A stretch of 64,000 nucleotides of DNA, from NCBI RefSeq assembly GCF_000717645.1, contig NZ_JNZZ01000008.1:1-64000 (forward strand), given 5' to 3'. The DNA is from Streptomyces californicus. Lineage in GTDB: Bacteria > Actinomycetota > Actinomycetes > Streptomycetales > Streptomycetaceae. The translations under genes were made by a program, and so were the position numbers. Positions within the stretch are counted from its first letter, which is position 1. The number at the start of each line of letters is the position of its first letter. Positions 23,960 to 32,580 of this stretch are shown one piece after another. The notes beneath the pieces were generated by a model that ran no database searches, had not been told where the DNA came from, and saw only the letters and a list, made by a program, of their open reading frames with translations.

Positions 23960-23999
23960 CAACGGGCAGTCGTCATCGACTGTCGGGTTGGTTCGTAAG

Positions 24000-24036
24000 A
24001 ACCCCCGCTTCGGAGAGATCCGGAGCGGGGGTTTTT
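24000..24036 (+). terminator. Terminator of tRNA-Leu
   Basis: AACCCCCGCT (24000-24009) pairs with AGCGGGGGTT (24024-24033), followed by TTT. Inner bases (CGG/CCG) extend the stem. Confidence 0.9.
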
Positions 24037-24485
24037 CGTTGTCGGTCTCCGGTCTGCCCGCCGCGTTGTTCGCCGGTCCGCCCTCCGCGGTTTCGTCGTC
24101 CGGCGGTCGGTCCGCCGGTCCGTCGGTCCACCGGTCCGGGTTCGGTGCGTTGGCGCTGTGTGCGGGTGGGGCTCCGGTGCGATCGTGCGGGTGCGGCGGT
24201 TCTCGGTGGGTTCGGGACCGGTTCCCGGGCGATCCCGACGGCGCGGCGCGTGTTCTTCGGCGGGGGCTCGTGTCATCGGTGAACGGGCGGGGTACGGACA
24301 GGCGCGTGGGAGAAAGCGGGTGCGGCGAACGCCCGTCGGCGGTGGTGCGGCGGGGCGGTGCGCGTTTTCCGGACAGACCGAGGACCGGCACGACAGCGTG
24401 CTTGCATACGCTGACCGCAGAGGTTGGATCGACGGCGGCTCGGCGGCGAAGGGCCGAGCCGCACAGAACGTTCCGGAGGCAGGAA
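24037..24485. other. 449-bp spacer with degenerate GGTCC repeats
   Basis: No gene is supported. About 24075-24140 carries many near-copies of ggtccgcc/cggtccgtcggtccaccggtcc, a low-complexity repeat. The candidate operator at 24394-24413 precedes the TetR gene. Confidence 0.5.
24394..24413. promoter_or_regulatory. Candidate autoregulatory operator of the TetR gene
   Basis: CAGCGT-8-ACGCTG (cagcgtgcttgcatacgctg) is an inverted repeat 72 bp before the ATG at 24486. Gamma-butyrolactone receptor proteins usually bind partly palindromic sites of about 22 bp and often repress themselves, so this is a reasonable target. Confidence 0.45.
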
Positions 24486-25298
24486 ATGGCGAAGCAGGCT
24501 CGCGCGGTCCAGACGTGGCGGTCGATCGTGGAGGCGGCGGCGAGCGTCTTCGACGACTACGGCTACGAGCGTGCGGCCATCTCGGAGATCCTCCGCCGCG
24601 CGAAGGTCACCAAAGGAGCCCTGTACTTCCACTTCGCCTCCAAGGAGGCCATCGCGCAGGCGATCATGGACGAGCAGACCTCCACGGTCGAGTTCGAGCA
24701 GGAGGGATCGCCGCTCCAGTCGCTGGTGGACGGCGGCCAGCAGTTCGCCTTCGCCCTTCGTCACAACGCGATGGCCCGCGCGGGTACCAGGCTCTCCATC
24801 GAGGGCGTCTTCCTCGGCGGCCCGCACCCGTGGGGCGACTGGATCGACGCGACCGCCCGGATGCTGGAGCTGGGTCAGGAACGCGGTGAGGTGTTTCCTC
24901 AGATCGACCCCATGGTGTCGGCGAAAATCATCGTCGCCTCGTTCACCGGTATCCAGTTGGTCTCGGAAGCCGATACCGGTCGCGCCGATCTGCGCGAGCA
25001 GGTGGCGGAGATGTGGCGCCACATCCTGCCCTCCATCGCTCACCCCGGAGTGATCGCCCACATCAAGCCGGAGGGCCGGGTCGACCTGGCCGCTCAGGCG
25101 CGGGAGGAGGCGGAGCGGGAGGCCCGGGGCGCGGCGGACGCCGAGGGTTCCGGCGCCGGCTCGGAGGCGGGCGCTCCGACGGGTGACGCGGGCCTGCGGA
25201 GCGACGGATCCGATCCCGCTGCGCGGACCGGGCGGGAGGGCGACGAGGACGACACGGAGCCGGCGGCTGCGGGGATCGCGACCGGCGGAGTCGCCTGA
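24486..25298 (+). CDS. TetR regulator, gamma-butyrolactone receptor-like
   Basis: 270 residues from the ATG at 24486 (GGAGGCAGG upstream). The N-terminus MAKQARAVQTWRSIVEAAAS with FDDYGYERAAISEILRRAKV and TKGALYFHFASKEAIAQAI matches the ArpA/ScbR/CprB type of TetR protein, and the C-terminal half has the family's GGPHPWGDWIDATARML segment with the Trp pair near the ligand pocket, and IVASFTGIQLVSE. An extra 60-70 residues at the end are Ala/Glu/Asp-rich and disordered, absent from classical receptors. It is not next to an afsA-type synthase, so it may be an orphan or pseudo-receptor tuned to another ligand. It stands alone between a repeat-rich spacer and the parS region. Confidence 0.82.
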   Translation: MAKQARAVQTWRSIVEAAASVFDDYGYERAAISEILRRAKVTKGALYFHFASKEAIAQAIMDEQTSTVEFEQEGSPLQSLVDGGQQFAFALRHNAMARAGTRLSIEGVFLGGPHPWGDWIDATARMLELGQERGEVFPQIDPMVSAKIIVASFTGIQLVSEADTGRADLREQVAEMWRHILPSIAHPGVIAHIKPEGRVDLAAQAREEAEREARGAADAEGSGAGSEAGAPTGDAGLRSDGSDPAARTGREGDEDDTEPAAAGIATGGVA

Positions 25299-25391
25299 CC
25301 TGGACCGGACCGGTGTGCCTGCCCGCTCGGAACGGCGGGGCGGACGCGTCTCGGGCGGTTGTGTGTCGTCCTGCGTTCCTGGTGCTTCTTC

Positions 25392-25525
25392 GGCGATGCG
25401 GTATTTCTCAGGGTGATGCGGCACTTCTCTGGTGATGCGGCACTTCTCTGGCGGTGCGGCACTTCTCTGGCGGTGCGGCACTTCTCTGGCGGTGCGGCAC
25501 TTCTCTGGCGGTGCGGTGTTTCACG
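25392..25525. repeat. 19-bp minisatellite (seven units) leading into parS
   Basis: Units of 19 bp with consensus ggcggtgcggcacttctct: a diverged unit at 25392, a 20-bp unit at 25411, then 25431, three perfect units at 25450, 25469 and 25488, and a last unit at 25507 whose second half is the parS palindrome. A short frame through it is repeat-derived, not a gene. Confidence 0.9.
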
Positions 25526-25531
25526 TGAAAC
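25518..25531. other. parS centromere site 1
   Basis: GTTTCACGTGAAAC is an exact match to the Streptomyces parS consensus, extended to a perfect 16-bp palindrome by T and A on the flanks (25517-25532). ParB binds these sites, which cluster within a few hundred kb of oriC, to segregate chromosomes during sporulation. Intergenic, upstream of the DUF2252 gene. Confidence 0.95.
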
Positions 25532-25850
25532 ATCCGATTCTTCATGATCATCATACGGTACGGCTGTGAGGGCTCCGGCCGCGCCAGGAGGCGTTGTTCG
25601 TCCGCCTGAGGGTGTTTCCACGGGCGCACCTCGCGTAATTCTGGACAACTTCGCAGCGCTTCTTGTCACTTACGTCCTGTGACCTCGCCGGAAGGGCGCG
25701 GAGGGCCGCGTGGTCGCACGGTTGTCTACAGGGCCCGGCGGGTTCGCGGCCGCGGCGGTACCGTCGTGCTCGGTCACTGATGGACAGGGCCGCCGGCCGC
25801 CGGAGAGGCGACGGCCGGGCGCGGTACGAGGGTGGGGGAGGCGACGCTCC
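25532..25850. other. Spacer between parS and the DUF2252 gene
   Basis: No gene is supported. It holds an inverted repeat GTCAC-9-GTGAC (25665-25683) and TTGTCTACA at 25722-25730, a one-mismatch DnaA box. GGGGGAG before 25851 serves the next gene. Confidence 0.45.
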
Positions 25851-27284
25851 ATGGGCGGAACCGAGGCGACGATGTCCGAGCAGCGCACGCGGGACGAGAG
25901 CCCGCGCATTCCGGTCGTACCCGGGTTCGCCCGGTGGGGGGCGGGACTCTCGCCCAAGGCGTCGGGCAAGGCGCTGCGCGAACGGGTGCCGCGGTCTTCG
26001 CACGCCTCGTTGGCCCTGCCGCCGGGGCGGCCGGACGCCGTACGGGCGGTGGAGGAGTCGAACCGCGGTCGCGTGCCGGGGCTGACGCCGATACGGGTGG
26101 GCCGGATGGCGGCCACCCCGTTCGCCTTCCTGCGGGGCGCGGCCGGTCTGATGGCCCACGACCTCACGGGCACCCCCGTCACCGGGGTGGGCGCCCAGCT
26201 CTGCGGCGACGCGCACGCGGCCAACTTCGGCCTCTACGGTGACGCCCGGGGCAGCCTGATCATCGATCTGAACGACTTCGACGAGACCGTCTTCGGCCCG
26301 TGGGAGTGGGACCTCAAGCGGCTCGCCACCTCCCTGGTGCTGGCGGGCCGGGCCGCCGGGGCCGACGAGGACACCTGCCGCCGGGGCGCGTACGACGCCG
26401 TCGGCGCCTACCGGCGCACGATGCGGCTGCTGGCCCGGCTGCCCGCCCTCGACGCCTGGAACGCGATCGCCGACGAGGAACTCGTCTCGCACACGGACGC
26501 GCGTGATCTGGCCGGCACCCTGGAGCGGGTCTCGGAGAAGGCGCGCAACAACACCAGCGCCCGCTTCGCCGCCCGTTCCACCGAGGAGTGCCCCGACGGC
26601 AGCCGGCGCTTCGTGGACGCCCGGCCCGTGCTGCGCAGGGTCCCCGATGCCGAGGCCGCGGCCGTGGCCGCCGGGCTCGGCGGCTACCTCTCCACGGTCT
26701 CCGAGGACCGGGTGCCGCTCCTGGCCCGCTACGCGATCCAGGACGTGGCGTTCCGGGTCGTCGGCACCGGCAGTGTGGGGACCCGGTCGTACGTGGTGCT
26801 GCTGCTCGACCACCGCGGCGAACCGCTGGTCCTGCAGGTGAAGGAGGCCCGCCCCTCGGTGCTCGCCCCGCATCTGCCCGCGGTCGGCTTCGACGCGCCG
26901 GAGGCGGCGCACGAGGGGCGCCGGGTGGTGCTCGGACAGAAGCGGATGCAGGTCGTCAGCGACATCCTGCTCGGCTGGGCGGACGTCGACGGCCGCCAGT
27001 ACCAGGTCCGGCAGTTCCGGAACCGCAAGGGCAGCGTGGACCCCGCCGCGCTCCCCGCCGACCAGGTGGACGACTACGGGCGGATGACCGGCGCGCTGCT
27101 CGCCAGGGCGCACGCGCACAGTGCTGATCCCCGCCTGCTGGCGGGCTACTGCGGCAAGAACGACCAGCTGGACGAAGCGGTGGCGGCCTTCGCCGTGACG
27201 TACGCGGACCGGACGGAGGCGGATCACGCGGAACTGGTGCGGGCGGTCAAGGCGGGCAGGCTGGCGGCCGAGTTCGGCGTATGA
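25851..27284 (+). CDS. DUF2252 family protein
   Basis: 477 residues from the ATG at 25851 (GGGGGAGG at proper spacing); the ATG at 25872 (MSEQRTRDESPR) is a close alternative. DUF2252 landmarks: HASLALPPGRPDAV, MAATPFAFLRGAAGLMAHDL, QLCGDAHAANFGLYGD, LIIDLNDFDETVFGPWEWDL, then VLQVKEARPSVL and RQFRNRKGSVDP. The GDAHxxNFG and DLNDFD motifs resemble the catalytic and metal-binding residues of aminoglycoside-phosphotransferase-like kinases, so a kinase-type activity on a small molecule is plausible, but no substrate is known. Soluble, no membrane segment. It stands alone, downstream of parS. Confidence 0.88.
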   Translation: MGGTEATMSEQRTRDESPRIPVVPGFARWGAGLSPKASGKALRERVPRSSHASLALPPGRPDAVRAVEESNRGRVPGLTPIRVGRMAATPFAFLRGAAGLMAHDLTGTPVTGVGAQLCGDAHAANFGLYGDARGSLIIDLNDFDETVFGPWEWDLKRLATSLVLAGRAAGADEDTCRRGAYDAVGAYRRTMRLLARLPALDAWNAIADEELVSHTDARDLAGTLERVSEKARNNTSARFAARSTEECPDGSRRFVDARPVLRRVPDAEAAAVAAGLGGYLSTVSEDRVPLLARYAIQDVAFRVVGTGSVGTRSYVVLLLDHRGEPLVLQVKEARPSVLAPHLPAVGFDAPEAAHEGRRVVLGQKRMQVVSDILLGWADVDGRQYQVRQFRNRKGSVDPAALPADQVDDYGRMTGALLARAHAHSADPRLLAGYCGKNDQLDEAVAAFAVTYADRTEADHAELVRAVKAGRLAAEFGV

Positions 27285-27385
27285 CGGATCCGTGAGAGAC
27301 GGCGTCCGCGCTCCGGTGCGCGCGGCGGCGGGAGCGGGACCACCGGGTGTGCCGCCCCGCCTCGCCGTGGCCATACGCTGGACGG

Positions 27386-28309
27386 GTGACCCACGAAGCC
27401 GCCGGGGTGCCGACCACCCGGAACGATGAAGACCGGCAGGACAGCGACCGCCCCGACGCGTCGCGGCCCGCGCCGGAAACGCAGGACCACGCCCCGGGTG
27501 CGCCGGACGCCGCCGGCGGGCCCGAGGGCGCCGCGCCGCGTCCCGAGGCGCGGCTGGCCAAGGCGGTGCAGGCCGCCGAGCAGGCGCTGATCGAGTTCGA
27601 GATCGCCGTGGAGACCTTCCGGGTGGAGGTCGAGAACTTCTCCCGGCTGCACCACCAGAAGCTCGGCCCGATGTACGCGCGCCTCGACGAGCTGGACGCG
27701 CTGATCGCGGAGGCGCGGGCGGCCCGCACCAAGGACCCGGAGGACGAGCGCAAGGCGCGCGAGGCGCGGGCCGCCGTCCTGCCCATGCCCGGCGTCGACG
27801 AGCTGTTCCACGACTGGATGGACGGCGACGGGCTCTCCCCCGAGGCGGCCGCCATGCTCACCGAGCAGCCGGTCAGGCCGCCGAAGCGGGTCCGGCCGAG
27901 CGAGGAGGCCCGCAGGCTCTACCGGGACCTGGCCCGCAAGGCGCACCCCGATCTCGCCCAGGACGAGACGGAGCGGCAGCGCCGTGACGAGTTCATCGCC
28001 CGGGTCAACGCCGCCTACGGCCGCGGCGACGTCGAGCTGCTCAAGGAACTCGTCGAGGAGTGGGCGGCAGGACCGGTACCGCCCCCGGCGCCGCTGAGCG
28101 AGAGCGAGGAGCTCTACGCCCGGCTGGAGTGGCTCACCCGGCGCAAGGAACTGCTGACCGTCCTCGCCCAGGAGCTGGAGGAGGGGCCGATCGGCTCGAT
28201 GCTGCGAATGGCTCCGGACGATCCGGACCAGCTTCTGGAGGACATCGCGGAGCAACTGCTGGGCGAGGTGTCCCGGCGGGAGTCCGAGCTCGCGGAGATG
28301 GTGCAGTAG
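27386..28309 (+). CDS. J-domain protein with coiled-coil N-terminus
   Basis: 307 residues from the GTG at 27386. There is no Shine-Dalgarno; CATACGCT just upstream looks like a -10 placed for a leaderless transcript. Residues 1-55 are disordered and acidic; 56-130 form a long charged helix (AVQAAEQALIEFEIAVETFR, ARLDELDALIAEARAARTKD). A J-domain core follows at about 173-215: ARRLYRDLARKAHPDLAQDE with the diagnostic HPD at 187-189, and RRDEFIARVNAAYGRGDVE. The C-terminus is again helical. J-domains stimulate DnaK ATPase, so this is probably a specialised co-chaperone; the client is unknown. The rhodanese gene follows after 47 bp and may be co-transcribed. Confidence 0.85.
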   Translation: MTHEAAGVPTTRNDEDRQDSDRPDASRPAPETQDHAPGAPDAAGGPEGAAPRPEARLAKAVQAAEQALIEFEIAVETFRVEVENFSRLHHQKLGPMYARLDELDALIAEARAARTKDPEDERKAREARAAVLPMPGVDELFHDWMDGDGLSPEAAAMLTEQPVRPPKRVRPSEEARRLYRDLARKAHPDLAQDETERQRRDEFIARVNAAYGRGDVELLKELVEEWAAGPVPPPAPLSESEELYARLEWLTRRKELLTVLAQELEEGPIGSMLRMAPDDPDQLLEDIAEQLLGEVSRRESELAEMVQ

Positions 28310-28356
28310 CGTTCCCGGTGACCCCTGGCGCGTACGTACGAGAGAAGGCATGACTC

Positions 28357-28701
28357 ATGAACTTCGCCCCGCTGCCCTCGGTGGACGCCGCGGCGGTGCC
28401 GTCGGACGGCTTCGTCCTGGACGTCCGTGAGAACGACGAGTGGGCGGCCGGTCATGTCGAGGGCGCGCTGCACATCCCGATGAGCGACTTCGTGAGCCGG
28501 TTCGGCGAGCTGACCGAGGCCGCCGAGGACGGCCGGCGCGTGCACGTGATGTGCCGGGTCGGCGGCCGGTCGGCCCAGGTCACCCAGTACCTGGTCCAGC
28601 AGGGCATCGACGCGGTGAACATCGACGGCGGCATGCAGGCGTGGGACGGCGCCGGGCGCCCGATGACCACGGACAACGGGACGCCCGCCTTCGTTCTCTG
28701 A
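28357..28701 (+). CDS. Rhodanese-like domain protein
   Basis: 114 residues, a single rhodanese domain. Motifs: FVLDVRENDEWAAGHVEGAL near the start and VHVMCRVGGRSAQVTQYL with the active-site Cys66 in the loop CRVGGRS, which fits sulfur-transfer or persulfide chemistry. DGGMQAWDGAGRPM ends the domain. Cytosolic. Small one-domain rhodaneses carry sulfur in cofactor and thiol metabolism or relay it to other enzymes. It follows the J-domain gene by 47 bp on the same strand and converges on the acyl-CoA dehydrogenase gene. Confidence 0.9.
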   Translation: MNFAPLPSVDAAAVPSDGFVLDVRENDEWAAGHVEGALHIPMSDFVSRFGELTEAAEDGRRVHVMCRVGGRSAQVTQYLVQQGIDAVNIDGGMQAWDGAGRPMTTDNGTPAFVL

Positions 28702-28782
28702 TCCCCCGCCGGGCCCGGTGCGGCGGCCCTGTTCCGTCGGCCGCCGCCTCTGCTCCGCTGCCTGCCCGTCGCCCGTGGCCCG

Positions 28783-29961
28783 TCAGCCGAGCGGGTGGGC
28801 GGCCAGCAGGTCGCCCAAAGCCTCCTCGTGGGCCGTGGCCGGGCCGAGGGAGAGCTCGATCTGTTTCGCCCAGGCGTGGAAGCGGTGCAACGGGTAGTCG
28901 GTGTCCGCGCCGAAGCCGCCGTGCAGGTGCTGGGCGGTCTGCACGACGCGGCGGACGCCGTCCGAGGCCCAGATCTTCGCCACGGCGACATCGGCCGCGG
29001 CGGGCAGCGGGCCGCCTGCGTCGGCCGAGAGGCGCCAGGCGGCCTGCCAGAGCGTCGCCTCCATCGCCCGCAGGTCGATGTACCGGTCGGCGGCCTGCAC
29101 CGCCACCGCCTGGAACGTGGCGACCGGGAACCCGAACTGCTCCCGCTTGCCGGTGTACTCGGCGGTCATCGCGAGCACTCTCTCGCCGAGGCCGAGCGCG
29201 AGCGCGCACGTTCCCGTGGTCAGAAGGGACCGCAGCCAGTCCCAGCAGCCCTCCGTCTCGATCAGCTCGCGGGCCTCGACGCGCACCGCGTCGAACCGGA
29301 CCTCGGCCAGGAGTTCGCCGCTGGTGGAGACCTGGTCCTCCAGGGTGACGCCGTCGCGGGTACGCGGCACGAGAGCCAGGACCGCCCGTCCCCGGGCGGT
29401 GTGCGCGGGAACGGCGATCCGGTCGGCCACCCGGGCCCAGGGGACCGCGGTCTGGACGCCGTCCAGCACCCAGCCGGAGCCGTCCGCCCCTGCACCGACG
29501 CCTTGGGGGCTGCCTTCGCCTTCACTCTCGGGCCGTGCGGTGACGGCGAGTTCGGCCGGGTCGTGGCCGCTGCGTCCGTTGGCCGCCGCCGTCAGGATCA
29601 GCTCGCCGGTGGCCACCCGCGGCAACAGCTCCGCCGCGAGACCGTCCTCGGCATAGCGCTGGACCGTCGTCGCCACCGCGCAGCTCTCCAGCAGCGGGAC
29701 CCGGGCCAGCACCTTCGCCGACTCCCGCAGGACCAGGCAGAGCGCGATCGGGTCGAGGCCCGCTCCTCCGTGGTCCGGCGACAGCGTGAGCCCGAGCAGG
29801 TCCGTGCGCGCGAGTTCCTGCCACAGCTCCCGGTCGATGTCCTTCGCCACGGCCCCCGGGGTGAGGGCGGGGCTGGGCGCGCGGTCGGGTGCGACGTCCG
29901 AGAAGACGGCCCGGGCCGCTTCGACGGCCGCCCGCTGTTCCTCGGTGAAGGTGAAGTCCAC
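28783..29961 (-). CDS. Acyl-CoA dehydrogenase
   Basis: 392 residues from the GTG at 29959-29961 (GGGAGG upstream), where homology starts at VDFTFTEEQRAAVEAARAVF. Three domains are visible: N-terminal helices, a mid beta domain (LILTAAANGRSGHDPAELAV, WVLDGVQTAVPWA) and C-terminal helices with LGLGERVLAMTAEYTGKREQ, FGFPVATFQAVAVQAADRYI and TAQHLHGGFGADTDYPLHRF. FAD-dependent alpha,beta-dehydrogenation of an acyl-CoA; chain specificity cannot be read. The Glu base expected in the C-terminal part is not obvious at the usual place. It is downstream of paaE on the same strand but separated by 352 bp with tandem repeats, so it is probably transcribed separately. Confidence 0.85.
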   Translation of the reverse strand: MDFTFTEEQRAAVEAARAVFSDVAPDRAPSPALTPGAVAKDIDRELWQELARTDLLGLTLSPDHGGAGLDPIALCLVLRESAKVLARVPLLESCAVATTVQRYAEDGLAAELLPRVATGELILTAAANGRSGHDPAELAVTARPESEGEGSPQGVGAGADGSGWVLDGVQTAVPWARVADRIAVPAHTARGRAVLALVPRTRDGVTLEDQVSTSGELLAEVRFDAVRVEARELIETEGCWDWLRSLLTTGTCALALGLGERVLAMTAEYTGKREQFGFPVATFQAVAVQAADRYIDLRAMEATLWQAAWRLSADAGGPLPAAADVAVAKIWASDGVRRVVQTAQHLHGGFGADTDYPLHRFHAWAKQIELSLGPATAHEEALGDLLAAHPLG

Positions 29962-30313
29962 GATCCCGGCCTCCCGCTGCTCGTCGGCTGCCCGCCGCTG
30001 CCCGGCGGCGTTCTGACGGGGCGTCAAGATAGAACAGGTTCCAGAAGAAGGGAACAGGCGGGAGGGCCCGACGACCTGAGCGAACGCGGTGGTGGCCCGC
30101 CCCGGTCATCCGCACGGTTCCGGCGGTCCCGCCGAACCTCCCCGCCCGCGCGAACCTGCGTGCCTACGAACCGGTGTGCCCGTGAACCTCCGTACCCGTG
30201 AACCTCCGTACCCGTGAACCTCCGTACTCGCGAACCCGTCTGCACACGTGAGCCTGCCGAACGCGCCAACGCAACGGCCTCAGCGGATTCTCCAGGCTTC
30301 GGGGACTGCCGTC
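29962..30313. other. Spacer between paaE and acyl-CoA dehydrogenase
   Basis: No gene. It contains the 16-bp tandem array at 30179-30226 with degraded flanking copies (ctgcgtgcctacgaac, ctccgtactcgcgaac) covering about 30150-30245. Confidence 0.55.
30179..30226. repeat. Three perfect 16-bp tandem repeats
   Basis: cccgtgaacctccgta is present three times in a row at 30179, 30195 and 30211, with degenerate units on both sides. Confidence 0.9.
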
Positions 30314-31372
30314 TCAGCGGTCGAAGTCCAGCTCCACCTCCGGGGTCAACGGGTGCGACTGGCAGGCCAGCACGAAGCCCGCCTCGGTCTCCTCGGGTTC
30401 CAGCGCGAAGTTGCGGTCCATCCGCACCTCGCCCGTGACGAGAAACGCCCGACAGGTCCCGCACACCCCGCCCTTGCAGGCGTACGGAGCGTCCGCCCGG
30501 CTCCGCAGCACCGTCTCCAGCAGGGATTCGGAGTCCTGCACGGGCCACCTCCCGGAGCGTCCGTGCAGAGTCGCCGTCAGCACCGAGTCGGAGGGAGCCG
30601 CGACCTTGACCACCGTCGCGTCCACGGGGCCCTCATCGACGTGGAAGATCTCCTGGTGGACCCGGGCGCGGTCGACCCCGAGCGCCCGCAGCGCCCTCTC
30701 CGTGCCCTTCACGAGGCCGAGCGGCCCGCACAGGAACCAGCCGTCCACCTCCGCGACCGGAAGCACGGCGGGCAGCAGGCCGGTGAGCCGTTCGGTGTCC
30801 AGCCGTCCGGAGGGGAGTCCGGCCGACTGCTCCTCCCGGGAGAGCGCGGTGACCAGCTGGAAGCGGTCCGGATACCGGTCCTTGAGTTCGGCCACCTCGT
30901 CCAGGAACATCGTCGACGCCGCCGTGCGGTCACTGCGGATCAGGCAGAACCGGGCCGTGGGCTCCCGGTCGAGCGAAGTGGCCGCCATGGACAGCACCGG
31001 GGTGATGCCGCTGCCGCCGACCACGGCGGCGAACAGCCCCGGGCGCGGCCTCAGGACGAAGCGGCCCATCGGCGGCATGGCCTCCACCTGGTCCCCGACG
31101 GCCAGCTCCTTCAGCGCGTACGTGGAGAACGCGCCGCCCTCGACCATGCGGATGCCCACACGCAGAACCGGCTCGCCGGGGGCCTCGACGGCGGGCGCGC
31201 AGATCGAGTACGAACGGCGGACCTCCTGGCCGTCCACCGTGTACCGCACGTTCAGATGCTGGCCGGGGGCGTGGCGGAAGGTCTCGCGCAGTTCGGCCGG
31301 CACGGCGAGGGTCACGGCCACCGCGTCGTCCGTGATCCGTTCGATCGCGCTGACCCGGAGCGGATGGAACAT
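30314..31372 (-). CDS. paaE: Phenylacetyl-CoA epoxidase reductase PaaE
   Basis: 352 residues. Flavin domain: RRSYSICAP (FAD loop), NAD(P)-binding domain with AVVGGSGITPVLSMAA, and a C-terminal plant-type [2Fe-2S] ferredoxin domain with CKGGVCGTCR followed by LACQS, giving all four cluster cysteines. It passes electrons from NADPH to the PaaABC oxygenase, which epoxidises phenylacetyl-CoA in aerobic phenylacetate degradation. Last gene of paaABCDE; its ATG follows directly on the paaD stop codon. Length and domain order are normal. Confidence 0.96.
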   Translation of the reverse strand: MFHPLRVSAIERITDDAVAVTLAVPAELRETFRHAPGQHLNVRYTVDGQEVRRSYSICAPAVEAPGEPVLRVGIRMVEGGAFSTYALKELAVGDQVEAMPPMGRFVLRPRPGLFAAVVGGSGITPVLSMAATSLDREPTARFCLIRSDRTAASTMFLDEVAELKDRYPDRFQLVTALSREEQSAGLPSGRLDTERLTGLLPAVLPVAEVDGWFLCGPLGLVKGTERALRALGVDRARVHQEIFHVDEGPVDATVVKVAAPSDSVLTATLHGRSGRWPVQDSESLLETVLRSRADAPYACKGGVCGTCRAFLVTGEVRMDRNFALEPEETEAGFVLACQSHPLTPEVELDFDR

Positions 31373-31870
31373 CTACAACTCCTTGAAGTGGTCGAACGGT
31401 TCACGACAGGCGACGCAGCGCCGCAGGGCCTTGCAGGCCGTGGAGGAGAACCGGCTGAGCAGCTCGGTGTCGGTGGAACCGCAGTGCGGACAGCGGACCG
31501 ACAGCGTCAGCGGCACCGGGCCGCCGTCCGTGCTGTGGGAGCGGGGCGGGGCGATGCCGAACTCCGCGAGCTTGCGGCGCCCTTCGGCGCTGATGTCGTC
31601 CGTCGACCAGGCGGGGGCCAGGACCGTGACGACGGAGACCTCCGGCACACCGTGGTCGTGCAGCACCCGCTCGATGTCGGCGGACATGGCCTCGATCGCC
31701 GGGCAGCCGGTGTACGTCGGGGTGAGGTGCACGGTCACCCGCCCCGGTCCCTCCATCCGGACGTCCCGTACGACACCCAGCTCCGCCAGGGTCAGCACCG
31801 GGAGCTCGGGGTCGGGGACGGAGCCGGCGAGGTCGCGCAGCTCCGCCTCCAGCCGGGTGTCGGTCACCAT
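31373..31870 (-). CDS. paaD: PaaD, epoxidase maturation protein
   Basis: 165 residues from the ATG at 31868-31870, overlapping the paaC end by 7 bp. The N-terminal MIP18/DUF59 domain (VPDPELPVLTLAELGVVRDV, VHLTPTYTGCPAIEAM) includes the conserved Cys in TYTGCPA. A C-terminal zinc- or iron-ribbon follows: VRCPHCGSTDTELLSRFSST, ACKALRRCVACREPF with four CxxC-type cysteines. It is needed for an active PaaABCE complex, probably in Fe-S cluster assembly on PaaE. The genes overlap tightly, indicating one mRNA. Confidence 0.95.
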   Translation of the reverse strand: MVTDTRLEAELRDLAGSVPDPELPVLTLAELGVVRDVRMEGPGRVTVHLTPTYTGCPAIEAMSADIERVLHDHGVPEVSVVTVLAPAWSTDDISAEGRRKLAEFGIAPPRSHSTDGGPVPLTLSVRCPHCGSTDTELLSRFSSTACKALRRCVACREPFDHFKEL

Positions 31871-32580
31871 GACGCCCCCGGGTGGCTGCGGTGCAGATGC
31901 TGCATCTCGGCGATCATGCGGCCGAACGGCTCGGTGTGCAGGCCCTGCCGGCCGGCTCCGGCCGCCCAGCCCCCGGACTGCGGCCCCGTGGGGAGGTTCA
32001 GCGTGGCGCGCTCGACCGTCTCGGTGACGGCGGTGAGCCACGTGGTGCGCAGTTCCTCCCGGTCGACACCGGAGTCCGGCCCGTCCAGCCCTTCGACCGG
32101 CTGGAACATCTCGCCGGTGAACCGCCACAGCGCGTCCAGTCCGGCCTGCGTCCGGCGGTGGCTCTCCTCGGTGCCGTCCCCGAGCCGGAGGACCCACTGC
32201 TCGGCGTGGTCGCGGTGGTAGGCCACCTCCTTGACGGCCTTGGCCGCCAGTGGGGCGAACGCGCCGTCCCCGGCCGCCAACCGCTCGTACAGCAGGTGCT
32301 GGTAGACGGAGAAGTAGAGCTGCCGGACGATGGTGTGGGCGAAGTCCCCGTTGGGCTGCTCGACCAGTTGGAGGTTGCGGAAGGCGCGCTCCTCGCGGAG
32401 GTAGGCCAGCTCGTCCTCGTCGCCGGCGAGCGAGAGCAGCACCCGCGCCTGTCCCAGCAGGTCCAGGGCGATGTTGGCGAGGGCGACCTCCTCCTCCAGA
32501 ACGGGGGCGTGGCCGGCCCACTCCCCCAGCCGGTGCGAGAGCACCAGCGCGTCGTCGCCGAGGGCGAGTGCTGCGTTCAC
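31864..32580 (-). CDS. paaC: Phenylacetyl-CoA epoxidase structural subunit PaaC
   Basis: 238 residues from the GTG at 32578-32580, overlapping the paaB stop (GTGA). A ferritin-like helical protein: VLSHRLGEWAGHAPVLEEEV, ALANIALDLLGQARVLLSLA, LVEQPNGDFAHTIVRQLYFS, VKEVAYHRDHAEQWVLRLGD. PaaC pairs with PaaA as the non-catalytic structural subunit of the di-iron oxygenase. Length is normal for the family. The real start fits the domain exactly; the longer frame running to 32883 is a read-through of paaB. Confidence 0.95.
   Translation of the reverse strand: MNAALALGDDALVLSHRLGEWAGHAPVLEEEVALANIALDLLGQARVLLSLAGDEDELAYLREERAFRNLQLVEQPNGDFAHTIVRQLYFSVYQHLLYERLAAGDGAFAPLAAKAVKEVAYHRDHAEQWVLRLGDGTEESHRRTQAGLDALWRFTGEMFQPVEGLDGPDSGVDREELRTTWLTAVTETVERATLNLPTGPQSGGWAAGAGRQGLHTEPFGRMIAEMQHLHRSHPGASW

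Noticed and set aside
25392..25525. CRISPR array
   Set aside because: Units are contiguous 19-mers with no spacers and no cas genes nearby.
25359..25547. 62-codon frame over the 19-bp repeats
   Set aside because: Entirely repeat-derived with no start signal; unit length of 19 would shift frames.
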